A DNA stretch of 9,765 nt from positions 1-9,765 of the forward strand of contig DADN01000048.1 of the NCBI GenBank assembly GCA_002509665.1, given 5' to 3'. How positions within the stretch are numbered: position 1 is the first letter of the stretch; each line of letters opens with the position of its first letter. Below are positions 1-6,880 of this stretch, in pieces. The translations under genes and the position numbers were made by a program. The DNA is from Methanobacterium sp. UBA8. GTDB taxonomy: Archaea; Methanobacteriota; Methanobacteria; Methanobacteriales; Methanobacteriaceae. A model generated the notes under the pieces. The model was not told the DNA's origin and did not search any database. It saw nothing but the letters and a program-made list of their open reading frames with translations.

Positions 1-96
1 GGTTTAACATGCGAAGAACTTTATGTTAAAAAAGCAACCCTTGAAGATGTATTTTTAAATTTAACTGGTGATAACTTAATTGAAGAGGGAAAATAA
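1..96 (+). CDS. ABC exporter ATPase, C-terminal fragment (cassette copy 1, cut by window edge)
   Basis: This is the last 31 codons and the TAA stop of a gene that begins before the window. Its residues match the tail of the complete ATPase at 1683-2612, including the segment ELYVKKATLEDVFLNLTGD, which is typical of the end of DrrA/CcmA-like ABC ATPases. In DNA, the first 71 bases differ from the paralogue at only two positions (24 and 39), both synonymous; the last few codons then diverge. The stop is followed after one base by the start of permease copy 1, so translation is probably coupled. The nucleotide-binding motifs lie outside the window, so activity cannot be judged. This fragment is what shows that the whole three-gene cassette, not just the permease and bactofilin, was duplicated. 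Confidence 0.9.
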   Translation, partial: GLTCEELYVKKATLEDVFLNLTGDNLIEEGK

Positions 97-97
97 A

Positions 98-856
98 ATG
101 TCAAGAATTAGCACTGACCTTAAATACAGTTTCATAGAAACATTTAATGACAAAACAAATATTGCTATTTTCTTCATATTCCCAACTATCCTGTTCCTGT
201 TGTTAGGAAATGTGCTTGGAGGTCTGGGAAGTCAATTACCGAATAATGCCGCTTCTGGTATGAACTATTTTGATTTCCTGCTTCCAGGGATACTGGCTAT
301 TTTTATTACTATGACTGGTGCACAAATGGCTGCAGGAACTATTGTCAACTACCGTAAGTCTGGAGTATTTCGAAAACTTGCAACAACACCAATTTCAAAC
401 ATGGAATGGATTGCTGCAAGGATCGTTATGTGGACTATATTAACACTTCTTTCACTGGCTGTAGCCATTTTTGCAGCCTGGCTGATAATTGGCATACATC
501 CAAACATCAATCTGATAAGCTTGCTATTAATGGTTGCTGGGACTGCATTGTTTGTAGGATTTGGAATACTTGTTGCCAACTTCATTAAAAATGAAGGAGC
601 TGCATTTACTGTTACAATGGGCACAGCATTTCTGTTAACGCTTGTTTCAGGGACTTTTATACCTGTAGAAACTATGCCCTGGTTCCTGCAGTACCTGACG
701 AAGATATCTCCTCTAACCTATTTAAGCGAAGGTCTTAGAAGTTCTATGATTACTGGAAATACTGGAAACGCAGTTACTGACCTGTTAATTGTTGCAGGGC
801 TTGGAATATTACTTTTCGGAGTAGGAGTCGCGCTATTCGACTGGAAAGAGGATTAA
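98..856 (+). CDS. ABC-2 type transporter permease, short form without ectodomain (copy 1)
   Basis: This is a 252-residue integral membrane protein of the ABC-2 (DrrB-like) exporter permease family, expected to pair with the ATPase encoded just upstream. Hydrophobic segments lie near residues 21-41, 59-79, 108-131, 138-162, 172-192 and 226-247, giving six membrane spans. The cytoplasmic coupling region GVFRKLATTP (89-98) and the family-typical FLQYLTKISPLTYLSEGLR region (197-215) are present. The ATG at 98 is preferred over an upstream TTG at 80 because it matches the start MSRISTD of the paralogue and follows a purine-rich site (GAAGAGGGA) inside the ATPase tail. Compared with copy 2 (364 residues), about 112 residues between spans 1 and 2 are missing, replaced by a short LGSQLPNN linker. 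The frame is intact and the length is normal for small DrrB-type permeases, so I read it as functional, not broken. The substrate is unknown. Confidence 0.88.
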   Translation: MSRISTDLKYSFIETFNDKTNIAIFFIFPTILFLLLGNVLGGLGSQLPNNAASGMNYFDFLLPGILAIFITMTGAQMAAGTIVNYRKSGVFRKLATTPISNMEWIAARIVMWTILTLLSLAVAIFAAWLIIGIHPNINLISLLLMVAGTALFVGFGILVANFIKNEGAAFTVTMGTAFLLTLVSGTFIPVETMPWFLQYLTKISPLTYLSEGLRSSMITGNTGNAVTDLLIVAGLGILLFGVGVALFDWKED

Positions 857-886
857 GAAGTTTTTCGAAAATTAAAATAGTTTAAT

Positions 887-892
887 GGTGAT
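887..892 (+). promoter_or_regulatory. Shine-Dalgarno site that sets the start of bactofilin copy 1
   Basis: GGTGAT lies 4 bases before the ATG at 897 and matches part of the archaeal consensus GGAGGTGAT. It decides for ATG 897 over the in-frame ATG at 885, which lies upstream of this site. The resulting N-terminus aligns with that of the second bactofilin. Confidence 0.65.
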
Positions 893-896
893 TATT

Positions 897-1577
897 ATGG
901 AAAAAAGCATATCTAACCTGAAAATCAACGGTCATGGAAGTTCAGCTGGGGGTAAATACGACTCTGTAACTATAAATGGAAATGGAAGTATAAACGGCGA
1001 TTTGGAATGTGTTTACTTGAGAGTTAATGGACAGGGTAATGTTAAAGGAAATGTAAAAGCAGATTCCTTTAAAATTAATGGGAATAGTTCAATAAAAGGC
1101 GATTTGACAGCTGAAAAAGTTAAGATTAATGGCATGACACATATTGATGGAAATTTATCTGTAGAAGAAGTTGAAACCTATGGGAATATTAATATTGGCG
1201 GAGACTGCAACGCTGAAGTATTCCGTGTAGACGGCATGTTTGCAGTTGAAGGCCTTTTAAATGCTGGTGAATTAAAACTCAATTTACACGGGCCCTCCAG
1301 AGCACGTGAAATTGGCGGTGAGAAAATCACAGTTAAAAGAACGGGTCGGTTTGGATTAAGAGGTCTAAAAAATCTTATTTTGCCACATGCACACGATAAA
1401 GGCCTTAGTGCAGATGTTATCGAGGGGGATGATGTTTACCTTGAGAATACCTGGGCTAAAGTTGTAAGAGGAAATAACGTAGAATTAGGGCCAGCATGTG
1501 AAATTGAACTTGTGGAATACAATGAAAGTTTTAAACAAGACGAAAAGGCTGTGGTTGGCACTCATAGAAAGATATGA
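897..1577 (+). CDS. Bactofilin-like polymer-forming cytoskeletal protein (copy 1, six visible coils)
   Basis: This 226-residue protein belongs to the bactofilin/polymer-forming family, in which short glycine-rich repeats stack into a right-handed beta-helix that self-assembles into filaments, often at the membrane. From about residue 20 it shows six coils with a period near 17 residues and the pattern hydrophobic-x-hydrophobic-N-G-x-x-x-hydrophobic-x-G-(D/N)-hydrophobic (for example FKINGNSSIKGDL, VKINGMTHIDGNL). The C-terminal ~85 residues form a separate conserved region with IEGDDVYLENT, AKVVRGNNV and IELVEYNESFKQDEK; I recall this tail type from firmicute bactofilins of the YhbE/YhbF kind. 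No signal peptide or membrane span is visible, so it is probably cytoplasmic. It starts 40 bases after the permease stop, consistent with one operon. The paralogue at 3790-4575 has about two more coils. Confidence 0.87.
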   Translation: MEKSISNLKINGHGSSAGGKYDSVTINGNGSINGDLECVYLRVNGQGNVKGNVKADSFKINGNSSIKGDLTAEKVKINGMTHIDGNLSVEEVETYGNINIGGDCNAEVFRVDGMFAVEGLLNAGELKLNLHGPSRAREIGGEKITVKRTGRFGLRGLKNLILPHAHDKGLSADVIEGDDVYLENTWAKVVRGNNVELGPACEIELVEYNESFKQDEKAVVGTHRKI

Positions 1578-1669
1578 TAACTATAATACTTTTCATATGC
1601 TCTTACATTAAGTAAGTATTCATAGAAAAAAATAGGCTAACTGCTGTCGTACGAGTTTATGATGGTTAT

Positions 1670-1676
1670 GGAGTGG
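1670..1676 (+). promoter_or_regulatory. Shine-Dalgarno site that sets the start of the complete ATPase
   Basis: GGAGTGG lies 6 bases before ATG 1683. Three earlier in-frame ATGs (1659, 1662, 1668) lie before or at the edge of this site and would add MMVMEWKK ahead of the normal family start, so 1683 is the better choice. No convincing TATA box is visible in 1578-1669, so read-through from copy 1 is possible. Confidence 0.55.
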
Positions 1677-1682
1677 AAAAAG

Positions 1683-2612
1683 ATGACAAAAAATGTAATT
1701 GAAGTGAAATCTCTGGTAAAAAAATATGGGGATTTCACTGCAGTAGATAATATATCATTTAGTATCAAAAAAGGCGAAATATTCGCTTTCCTTGGCCCTA
1801 ATGGTGCAGGTAAAACAACAACAGTTGAGATAATGGAATGTCTTAAAAGTTTAACTGCAGGTTCTGTAAATATTCTGGGCTATGATATAAAGAAGGATGA
1901 AATGAAAGTTAAACAAAAAATAGGAGTGCTTCCACAAGATTTCAATGCATTTGAATGGTTGACAGTTTACGAAAATATCGATTATTTTGCTCAGATGTAT
2001 CCAAAACATTTGGATGTAGATAGCCTCGTTGAAATGCTGAGTTTGGAGCATAAAAGAGACGTTCTATTTAAGGACCTTTCTGGTGGTTTAAAACAACGTG
2101 TGGGTATTGCGATATCTTTGGTTAACGATCCTGAAATAGTTTTTCTTGATGAGCCAAGTACTGGTCTTGACCCAAAAGCAAGAAGGGATGTATGGGATGC
2201 AGTTAAGAAATTAAAAAAACAGGGTAAGACTGTATTTCTTACAACTCATTATATGGATGAGGCCCACTATCTTGCCGGGCGAGTGTGCGTCTTACATAAC
2301 GGCCATATTATTGCTGAAGGAACCCCTGAAGACTTAATAAACCGTTATGGTGGGGGTAACATGCTTATTATCAGAGAATGTGATGGGCATACAAGAAATG
2401 AACTTATTAAATCCATCCCTGATTGTAAAGTTGAAGGCAACGATATTTTGGTAGAATTGGAAGAAGGAAATGGGATGAAGAGCATGTCTGATGCAATATC
2501 TATTATTAATGCAAATGGTTTAACATGCGAAGAACTTTACGTTAAAAAAGCAACTCTTGAAGATGTATTTTTAAATTTAACTGGTGACAAGCTTGTTGAG
2601 GGAGGAAAATAG
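1683..2612 (+). CDS. ABC exporter ATP-binding protein, DrrA/CcmA type (copy 2, complete)
   Basis: This is a 309-residue cytoplasmic ATPase that should power the permease encoded immediately downstream. All nucleotide-binding motifs are present: Walker A GPNGAGKTT (38-46), Q-loop glutamine 85 in GVLPQD, signature LSGGLKQR (132-139), Walker B IVFLDEP (152-158) with catalytic Glu157, D-loop GLD (161-163), and switch His189 in LTTHYMDEA. The ~90 residues after the nucleotide-binding domain form the C-terminal extension usual in DrrA-like exporters and end in a segment almost identical to the fragment at 1-96. The TAG stop abuts the ATG of the permease with no gap, and the permease ribosome site (GGAGG, 2601-2605) lies inside this gene, so the two are translationally coupled. 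Family members export drugs, lipids or antibiotics; nothing here identifies the cargo. Confidence 0.93.
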   Translation: MTKNVIEVKSLVKKYGDFTAVDNISFSIKKGEIFAFLGPNGAGKTTTVEIMECLKSLTAGSVNILGYDIKKDEMKVKQKIGVLPQDFNAFEWLTVYENIDYFAQMYPKHLDVDSLVEMLSLEHKRDVLFKDLSGGLKQRVGIAISLVNDPEIVFLDEPSTGLDPKARRDVWDAVKKLKKQGKTVFLTTHYMDEAHYLAGRVCVLHNGHIIAEGTPEDLINRYGGGNMLIIRECDGHTRNELIKSIPDCKVEGNDILVELEEGNGMKSMSDAISIINANGLTCEELYVKKATLEDVFLNLTGDKLVEGGK

Positions 2613-3707
2613 ATGTCAAGAATTAGCACGGATATTAAATACAGCTTTAAAGAGACCTTCAGGGACAGAATGAACATTTTCTGGATGTTTGTATTTCCTA
2701 TTGTTCTGTTCCTTTTATTTGGATACATATTTGGCGGTCAGTCTGGCTCCATAACACTGTATTATCAGGACAATGATGTGTCACAGATGTCTAATTCATT
2801 CATTCAGGCATTGAACTCTACAGGGGCGTTGGAGCTCAAAGATGGTTCGGGTATGAATCTGGAACAGATGCTTAAAGATGGAAAAGTCTCTGCATATATT
2901 GAAATACCGAAAGGATTTGGGCAAGATATTATAACAACAGGATCAGGTGGTTCCCCTAGCGCTGATCTACCAGTATACTACGATAAGTCAAAACCCACAT
3001 CCATGGCCGCTGTTTCTGTGGTCCAACAGGTTGCAAATGGTTTCAACATGAAAATGGCAGGTGCCAAAAATATTATCAATGTAAACCCAACTGAAGCTGC
3101 TTCATCTGGAATGAACTACTTCGACTTCCTGCTTCCGGGAATACTTGCTATTACCATAATGTCTGCAGCAACAAACATGGCAGTGGGAACCATTGCAAGA
3201 TTACGCAGTACTGGTGTGTTTAGAAAACTTTCAACCACGCCCCTCTCAAGTAAAGAATGGATTGCAGCAAGAATTACCACATGGACTGTACTGGTGATTC
3301 TTTCCCTGGCAGTAGCTGTATTCATGGCATGGCTTGTATTTAACATACATCCAAATATCAACCTGATAAGTTTACTGCTGATAGTCCTTGGAACTGCACT
3401 GTTTGCAGGGTTTGGAATAGTAGTTGCAAATTTTGTTAAAAATGAAGAATCTGCCATGAATGCTGTGGGAGTTATAACATTTCCATTGATGTTCGTTTCA
3501 GGTACTTTAATACCTGTTGAGAATATGCCTTGGTTTCTGCAGTATCTGGCAAAAATATCTCCTTTAACTTACTTGAGTGAAGGTTTGAGGAGCTCTATGA
3601 TTACAGGAAATACGGGGGATGCATTTATTAACCTTGCAATTGTTGCAGTACTTGGAATCATACTGTTTGGGTTGGGGGTAGCTACATTTAGCTGGAAAGA
3701 GGATTAA
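2613..3707 (+). CDS. ABC-2 type transporter permease, long form with ectodomain (copy 2)
   Basis: This 364-residue membrane subunit is the partner of the ATPase that ends at 2612. One span (about 21-41) is followed by an extracytoplasmic domain at about 43-165. That domain begins ITLYYQDND and contains LEQMLKDGKVSAYIEIPKGF, the pattern of the periplasmic-type domain in YhgE/ABC2_membrane_3 permeases. Five further spans lie near 171-192, 220-243, 250-275, 284-304 and 338-359. The membrane part closely follows copy 1 (shared SGMNYFDFLLPGILAI, FLQYL-KISPLTYLSEGLR and SSMITGNTG), but copy 1 has no ectodomain. Having both forms in one operon-like array suggests two related exporters, or subunits that could mix, though mixing is only an inference. 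The start is firm: GGAGG at 2601-2605 lies 7 bases upstream. Confidence 0.9.
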   Translation: MSRISTDIKYSFKETFRDRMNIFWMFVFPIVLFLLFGYIFGGQSGSITLYYQDNDVSQMSNSFIQALNSTGALELKDGSGMNLEQMLKDGKVSAYIEIPKGFGQDIITTGSGGSPSADLPVYYDKSKPTSMAAVSVVQQVANGFNMKMAGAKNIINVNPTEAASSGMNYFDFLLPGILAITIMSAATNMAVGTIARLRSTGVFRKLSTTPLSSKEWIAARITTWTVLVILSLAVAVFMAWLVFNIHPNINLISLLLIVLGTALFAGFGIVVANFVKNEESAMNAVGVITFPLMFVSGTLIPVENMPWFLQYLAKISPLTYLSEGLRSSMITGNTGDAFINLAIVAVLGIILFGLGVATFSWKED

Positions 3708-3725
3708 TTCTCTTTCTTTCGTTTT
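3708..3725 (+). terminator. Pyrimidine-rich stretch after permease copy 2, possible partial terminator
   Basis: Directly after the stop codon the + strand reads almost only T and C, ending in TTTT. Archaeal RNA polymerase can stop at T-rich tracts without a hairpin. If active, this would lower expression of the second bactofilin relative to its exporter. It is interrupted by C and G, so the call is weak. Confidence 0.3.
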
Positions 3726-3736
3726 AAGGAGGTTGA

Positions 3737-3779
3737 GGAAAATTAAAATTTTCCGAAACCCCAAAATCAAAGATTTTGG
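3737..3779 (+). repeat. Double hairpin between permease copy 2 and bactofilin copy 2, overlapping the ribosome site
   Basis: Two adjacent inverted repeats occur here. The first has arms GGAAAATT (3737-3744) and AATTTTCC (3747-3754). The second has arms CCAAAATC (3761-3768) and GATTTTGG (3772-3779) with a 3-base AAA loop. The right arm of the second contains the first two G of the GGAGG ribosome site at 3778-3782, so folding of the mRNA would partly hide it. The matching junction in copy 1 (857-896) shares the string GAAAATTAAAAT but lacks the second hairpin, so this is extra DNA gained here or lost there. The AATC-NNN-GATT shape recurs in the element at 6841-7094. Confidence 0.6.
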
Positions 3780-3789
3780 AGGAAGTATT

Positions 3790-4575
3790 ATGGAAAACAA
3801 AGTTAAAGATTTAAAAATTTATGGATCTGGAAGTTCATCCGGCGGAGAATACAATAAAATCCGTATAATGGGAGAAGGAAGAATAAATGGGGATATTGAA
3901 TGTAAGGATCTTAAAATTAATGGGGAAGGTACAGTAGACGGCAATCTAAAGGCAGTAAATACTGTCAGTATAATGGGAGAAGGAATGTTAGATGGAAATG
4001 TTGACTGCACCGATTTTAAAGTTAATGGTGAAGGTGGAGTAGATGGCAATTTAAAAGCTGAAGGTAACGTAACTGTAAGGGGTGAATCAGATGTTAAAGG
4101 TAACTTAAACGCCCAAAAGGTTAAAGTTCAGGGGGAACTTGAAGTTAAAGGCGAATTATTTTCAGATGAGGTTAAAGTTACGGGGAATATCAGCTCTGGT
4201 GGAGATTGCAACGCTGAAATTTTCACTGTAGAAGGAGGCCTTACAATTAACGGCTTGTTAAACGCAGATATAGTAAAAATAAACTTATACTGGCCTTGTA
4301 AAGTACATGAAATTGGCGGATCAGAAATCATCGTTAAAAAAAGTGGAAAATTAAGCTTTTTAGGCCTTAAACTTATTGTCACGCCTGGCGGACAAAATGA
4401 ACTTACTGCTGATATCATTGAAGGAGATAATGTTTACCTTGAAAATACAACTGCAAAAGTGGTGAGGGGGACTGATGTAACAATTGGGTCGGGCTGTAAA
4501 ATTGAACTGGTGGAATATACGAATAGTTTTAAACAGGATGAAAAATCTGAGATCATTGATAATAAGAAAATATAA
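3790..4575 (+). CDS. Bactofilin-like polymer-forming cytoskeletal protein (copy 2, eight visible coils)
   Basis: This 261-residue paralogue of the protein at 897-1577 is also expected to form a right-handed beta-helix and polymerise in the cytoplasm. After MENKVKDLKIYGSGSSSGG it shows eight coils of 17-18 residues (for example LKINGEGTVDGNL, VSIMGEGMLDGNV, FKVNGEGGVDGNL), against six in copy 1, which accounts for the 35-residue difference. The C-terminal module is conserved (IEGDNVYLENT, AKVVRGTDV, IELVEYTNSFKQDEK). The coil loops are richer in glutamate (NGEG, MGEG) than in copy 1, giving a more acidic face. ATG 3790 is chosen because GGAGG lies 7 bases upstream and the N-terminus aligns with copy 1; a TTG at 3733 would add 19 residues unlike the family. 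The gene follows the permease by 82 bases, with hairpins in between. Confidence 0.88.
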   Translation: MENKVKDLKIYGSGSSSGGEYNKIRIMGEGRINGDIECKDLKINGEGTVDGNLKAVNTVSIMGEGMLDGNVDCTDFKVNGEGGVDGNLKAEGNVTVRGESDVKGNLNAQKVKVQGELEVKGELFSDEVKVTGNISSGGDCNAEIFTVEGGLTINGLLNADIVKINLYWPCKVHEIGGSEIIVKKSGKLSFLGLKLIVTPGGQNELTADIIEGDNVYLENTTAKVVRGTDVTIGSGCKIELVEYTNSFKQDEKSEIIDNKKI

Positions 4576-4586
4576 TGGCCTATAGT

Positions 4587-4592
4587 AAAAAA
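4587..4592 (-). terminator. T6 tract ending the tfe/HD transcript
   Basis: Read on the minus strand, six T residues begin 6 bases after the HD-protein stop codon, which fits T-tract termination in archaea. Only 23 bases separate this stop codon from that of the convergent bactofilin gene. Confidence 0.4.
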
Positions 4593-4598
4593 GAGCTG

Positions 4599-5087
4599 TT
4601 AATTGATATTATGGTCTACAATCTCTTGATGGAGCTTGATAATCCGCGGAATTGATGGGTGATCTTCTCCAAGTCTTTCATTCCACTTTTTAATTACAAA
4701 ACCTAAATCTACTTCTTTGTCCCAGTGGATTAGATTATCTGCATGCGCGACAATTTTTTCTTCGAGTGTAATTGGAATATAATCTTTTGGAGGTAATCCG
4801 AGTTTTATTGCTTCTTCTTTCGGAATGCCTGCGCCTATATGTCTCAGTGCAATATTTGCAACGGAATCTGGGAATCCCATATCTTTTAGGATTGCTGCAC
4901 CTACTACTGCATGATCTATACCATTTGTTTTGGATCTACCTATATCATGGAGTAAAGCGCCTGTTTCTACCAGTTCGATATCAACATCAAAATTAGAAGA
5001 TAATTTCAAGGCTTTTCTACAAACAGCCTTGGAATGATTAATTAAATGGGTAGGGCAATTTAAATGCTTTAAAATTTCAACAGTCAA
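4599..5087 (-). CDS. HD-domain protein of the archaeal TIGR00295 type (probable metal-dependent phosphohydrolase), TTG start
   Basis: This is a 162-residue soluble protein with the HD superfamily metal ligands in order: His18 (NHSKAV), His47-Asp48 (ALLHDIGRS), His59, His83 (LRHIGAG) and Asp117 (VAHADNL). HD proteins usually hydrolyse phosphate esters, often of nucleotides; the substrate of this archaeal subgroup is not known to me. The start must be TTG at 5087: the codon just before it in frame is TAG, and the next methionine (residue 70) lies beyond the catalytic His-Asp pair. A run of G at 5094-5097 on the minus strand may act as a weak ribosome site. The gene begins 21 bases after the tfe stop, so it is probably co-transcribed with tfe and translated at a lower level. 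Confidence 0.85.
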   Translation of the reverse strand: MTVEILKHLNCPTHLINHSKAVCRKALKLSSNFDVDIELVETGALLHDIGRSKTNGIDHAVVGAAILKDMGFPDSVANIALRHIGAGIPKEEAIKLGLPPKDYIPITLEEKIVAHADNLIHWDKEVDLGFVIKKWNERLGEDHPSIPRIIKLHQEIVDHNIN

Positions 5088-5108
5088 CTATTTGCCCCTG
5101 AAAATAAC

Positions 5109-5654
5109 TTAGTTCATTTGTTCTTTTAATTCCGTGATTACGGAAGTGTTATCCTGGTATTCTAGTTTTTCATCACATTCAGGACACATGAAGTTGTACT
5201 CTGCAGCTTCTTCAAATTTAAATCTGCATCCGTTGATACATACAAAGAACATGTTATCTTCTTCATATGCTAATGATTCTTCTATTTCTTCTGTTTTTTC
5301 TTCGTAGTTCTTAGAAATAGTTTCAATAACACTGTCTTTTTCAAATGTCCAGCTGTAGGTGTACCACTGAGTTTCAGGGTCCTTACTTCGCTTGTAGCTT
5401 GCAAGTCCTGCATCGTAAAGTTTGTAAAGAATTCTTCTCACTATATTGAGTCTTACTTCAATTTCTTCTGAAATTTCTTCGTCGGTTATTTTACCTTCTA
5501 AAAGACACTTGATAATGGTGAGACTGTGTTCATTATCTTCAGTGACTTCATGGATCAATTCTTGAACCATAGTTTCGTTTAGAATCTGGGTTCCTTCTTT
5601 AGATAGGGAAGATTTAATTAATTCTTGAGTTACTGGGCCATTAACATTAAGCAT
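5109..5654 (-). CDS. tfe: Transcription factor E (archaeal TFIIE-alpha homologue)
   Basis: TFE helps open promoters and stabilises the transcription bubble together with TBP, TFB and RNA polymerase. The 181-residue length is usual for archaeal TFE. A winged-helix domain spans about 28-105, with the hallmark [24 protein letters not shown] (69-92) and WYTYSW (97-102). An acidic, probably coiled linker follows (106-133). The C-terminal zinc ribbon has Cys139 and Cys143 (VCINGC, a CxxxC spacing) and Cys157 and Cys160 (CPEC). The start is firm: AGGAGG on the minus strand lies 6 bases upstream (5661-5666). The gene heads a likely two-gene transcript with the HD protein. Confidence 0.93.
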   Translation of the reverse strand: MLNVNGPVTQELIKSSLSKEGTQILNETMVQELIHEVTEDNEHSLTIIKCLLEGKITDEEISEEIEVRLNIVRRILYKLYDAGLASYKRSKDPETQWYTYSWTFEKDSVIETISKNYEEKTEEIEESLAYEEDNMFFVCINGCRFKFEEAAEYNFMCPECDEKLEYQDNTSVITELKEQMN

Positions 5655-5716
5655 GTTTATCCTCCTAGGAAATTATTTTAAAAAAGTGCGGTAGATGTAA
5701 TCGCAGAGCCGTTAAA

Positions 5717-5739
5717 GTTAAATAAAAAAAATATTTAAC
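5717..5739 (-). promoter_or_regulatory. Palindrome in the tfe upstream region, possible promoter/operator
   Basis: Arms GTTAAATA (5717-5724) and TATTTAAC (5732-5739) are perfect inverted repeats around seven A residues. Read on the minus strand this gives TTAAATA followed by a T run, resembling an archaeal box A. It lies about 65-85 bases before the tfe ATG, which would leave a leader of some 50 bases. A further CGTTAAA at 5710-5716 repeats the motif. The promoter role is inferred. Confidence 0.4.
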
Positions 5740-5910
5740 GAGCATTTCTGAAAAACACTGGTTCTAAAGACATTTAAATTTCAACTTTTATCAAAATAAT
5801 GTTGAGTAACACATTTTGACTCTTGTTATTATTATTGTTATACTACTATTTAATTATTTGGATGCAACAATATTGATCATGACGAACAATGGTGTCAAGA
5901 GATATGATCA

Positions 5911-6753
5911 TTATTTAAGCTCCCTGATGATTACTGCTGGAGTATGTTCTATAGAACCCAACATTTCAATTGTTACGCCGTCTACTTCTTTATCAAATGT
6001 ATTTCCCATATCGTAAACAGTTTTCATACTGTATTCAGTTTGGTTTTGATAATCGTCGGCAACTTTGGCAATTTCCAGGATTTTTTCCATATTCTGGGGT
6101 TTGGAGATAGCTAAGGGGGTAGGGCCTATAATCCTGCCAAATCTTCCCAACAGGTATCCCATTATTCCAAAATTAGCTTTAATTCCTTTTGCAGCTATGG
6201 GAAGCGATGTAAATCGCACGCCTAAAAATTCATAAGTTGCATCTGTATCAATTATTATAGCTACAACTTCCTTTGCAACATTTTTAGATATTTTTTGTGC
6301 AATGTCTTCCACCACCTGCTGCGGCTCATGCGGTAATAGTGAGACATAAGTTCCCGGCGCATTACTAAGGTCAATTCCAGCTTCAGAAGCCGGTTTTAAA
6401 GCATGTTTTAATCCGTAGTATTTCAGTACAACTTCTTTATGTGATCGCGCTTCAGGAGGTAGATTTCTTAAATTTTTAATTGTTCTCTGTTTAATTCTTA
6501 AAAGAGGCCCCAGGATATAACCCCATAGGTATTTTGACCAGATATCTGCAAGGAAAGTTGCAAGGTATGAAGGTTTAACTAGTGCTTCATCAACTATTCT
6601 GCCCTGAGCTATAGCTATTGGGGTCTCTGAAATTACGAGATAATCTCCATCTTCTAATAAATTCTCAGCATTATCAATGATTATGTCGTATGATTCGTTT
6701 GGCTTGATGTAACCTGTTTTAACTGGAATAATTTCATATTTTAGGGTTTTCAT
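5911..6753 (-). CDS. CofE-like protein of the coenzyme F420-0:gamma-glutamyl ligase family (divergent paralogue)
   Basis: CofE adds glutamate to F420-0 using GTP. This 280-residue protein has the family framework: [19 protein letters not shown] (34-52), [12 protein letters not shown] (123-134), which matches the NAGIDxSN region of Cof[14 protein letters not shown] (166-178), which sits where CofE has IITDTNGR, and [11 protein letters not shown] (206-216). It lacks the exact DTNGR-type catalytic signature and carries extra sequence at about 64-105 that includes an amphipathic or hydrophobic stretch ([18 protein letters not shown]). I therefore read it as a methanogen paralogue, not the housekeeping ligase, and leave the symbol blank. 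Its substrate could be another gamma-glutamyl acceptor. No strong ribosome site is visible before ATG 6753. It lies upstream of tfe on the same strand, 256 bases away, and has its own intergenic spacer, so it is probably a separate transcript. Confidence 0.75.
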   Translation of the reverse strand: MKTLKYEIIPVKTGYIKPNESYDIIIDNAENLLEDGDYLVISETPIAIAQGRIVDEALVKPSYLATFLADIWSKYLWGYILGPLLRIKQRTIKNLRNLPPEARSHKEVVLKYYGLKHALKPASEAGIDLSNAPGTYVSLLPHEPQQVVEDIAQKISKNVAKEVVAIIIDTDATYEFLGVRFTSLPIAAKGIKANFGIMGYLLGRFGRIIGPTPLAISKPQNMEKILEIAKVADDYQNQTEYSMKTVYDMGNTFDKEVDGVTIEMLGSIEHTPAVIIRELK

Positions 6754-6855
6754 ATCTGCACATCTAATTGATTTATTTGTATAGAAATTTGAGATGTTTA
6801 TTTTAGAAATTTAGGATCAAATCATGTATATCCTTAAAATTATAGTGAATAACAT

Positions 6856-6878
6856 GTGAAAATTCATAGAATTTTCAC
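6856..6878. repeat. Hairpin 1 of the element, 10-bp arms, ATA loop
   Basis: GTGAAAATTC pairs perfectly with GAATTTTCAC around a 3-base loop. It sits two bases inside the left terminal repeat. Confidence 0.8.
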
Positions 6879-6880
6879 GG

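Noticed and set aside
98..856. Permease copy 1 as a pseudogene
   Set aside because: The frame is open from start to stop, six spans and the conserved C-terminal region are intact, and the length is normal for DrrB-like permeases; loss of the ectodomain alone does not break it.
1561..1636. Direct repeat TCATAGAAA at 1562 and 1620 as a duplication scar
   Set aside because: It is only about 9 bases long in A-rich DNA, which is not beyond chance, and it does not recur at the other cassette boundary that is visible.
3733..3789. N-terminal extension of bactofilin copy 2 from a TTG at 3733
   Set aside because: The added 19 residues come from the hairpin DNA, do not match copy 1, and the GGAGG site points to ATG 3790. 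A GGAGGTTG string just at 3728-3735 overlaps the TTG itself and cannot serve it.
5816..6016. 66-residue plus-strand reading frame
   Set aside because: It starts in AT-rich spacer without a ribosome site and runs antisense into the CofE-like gene.
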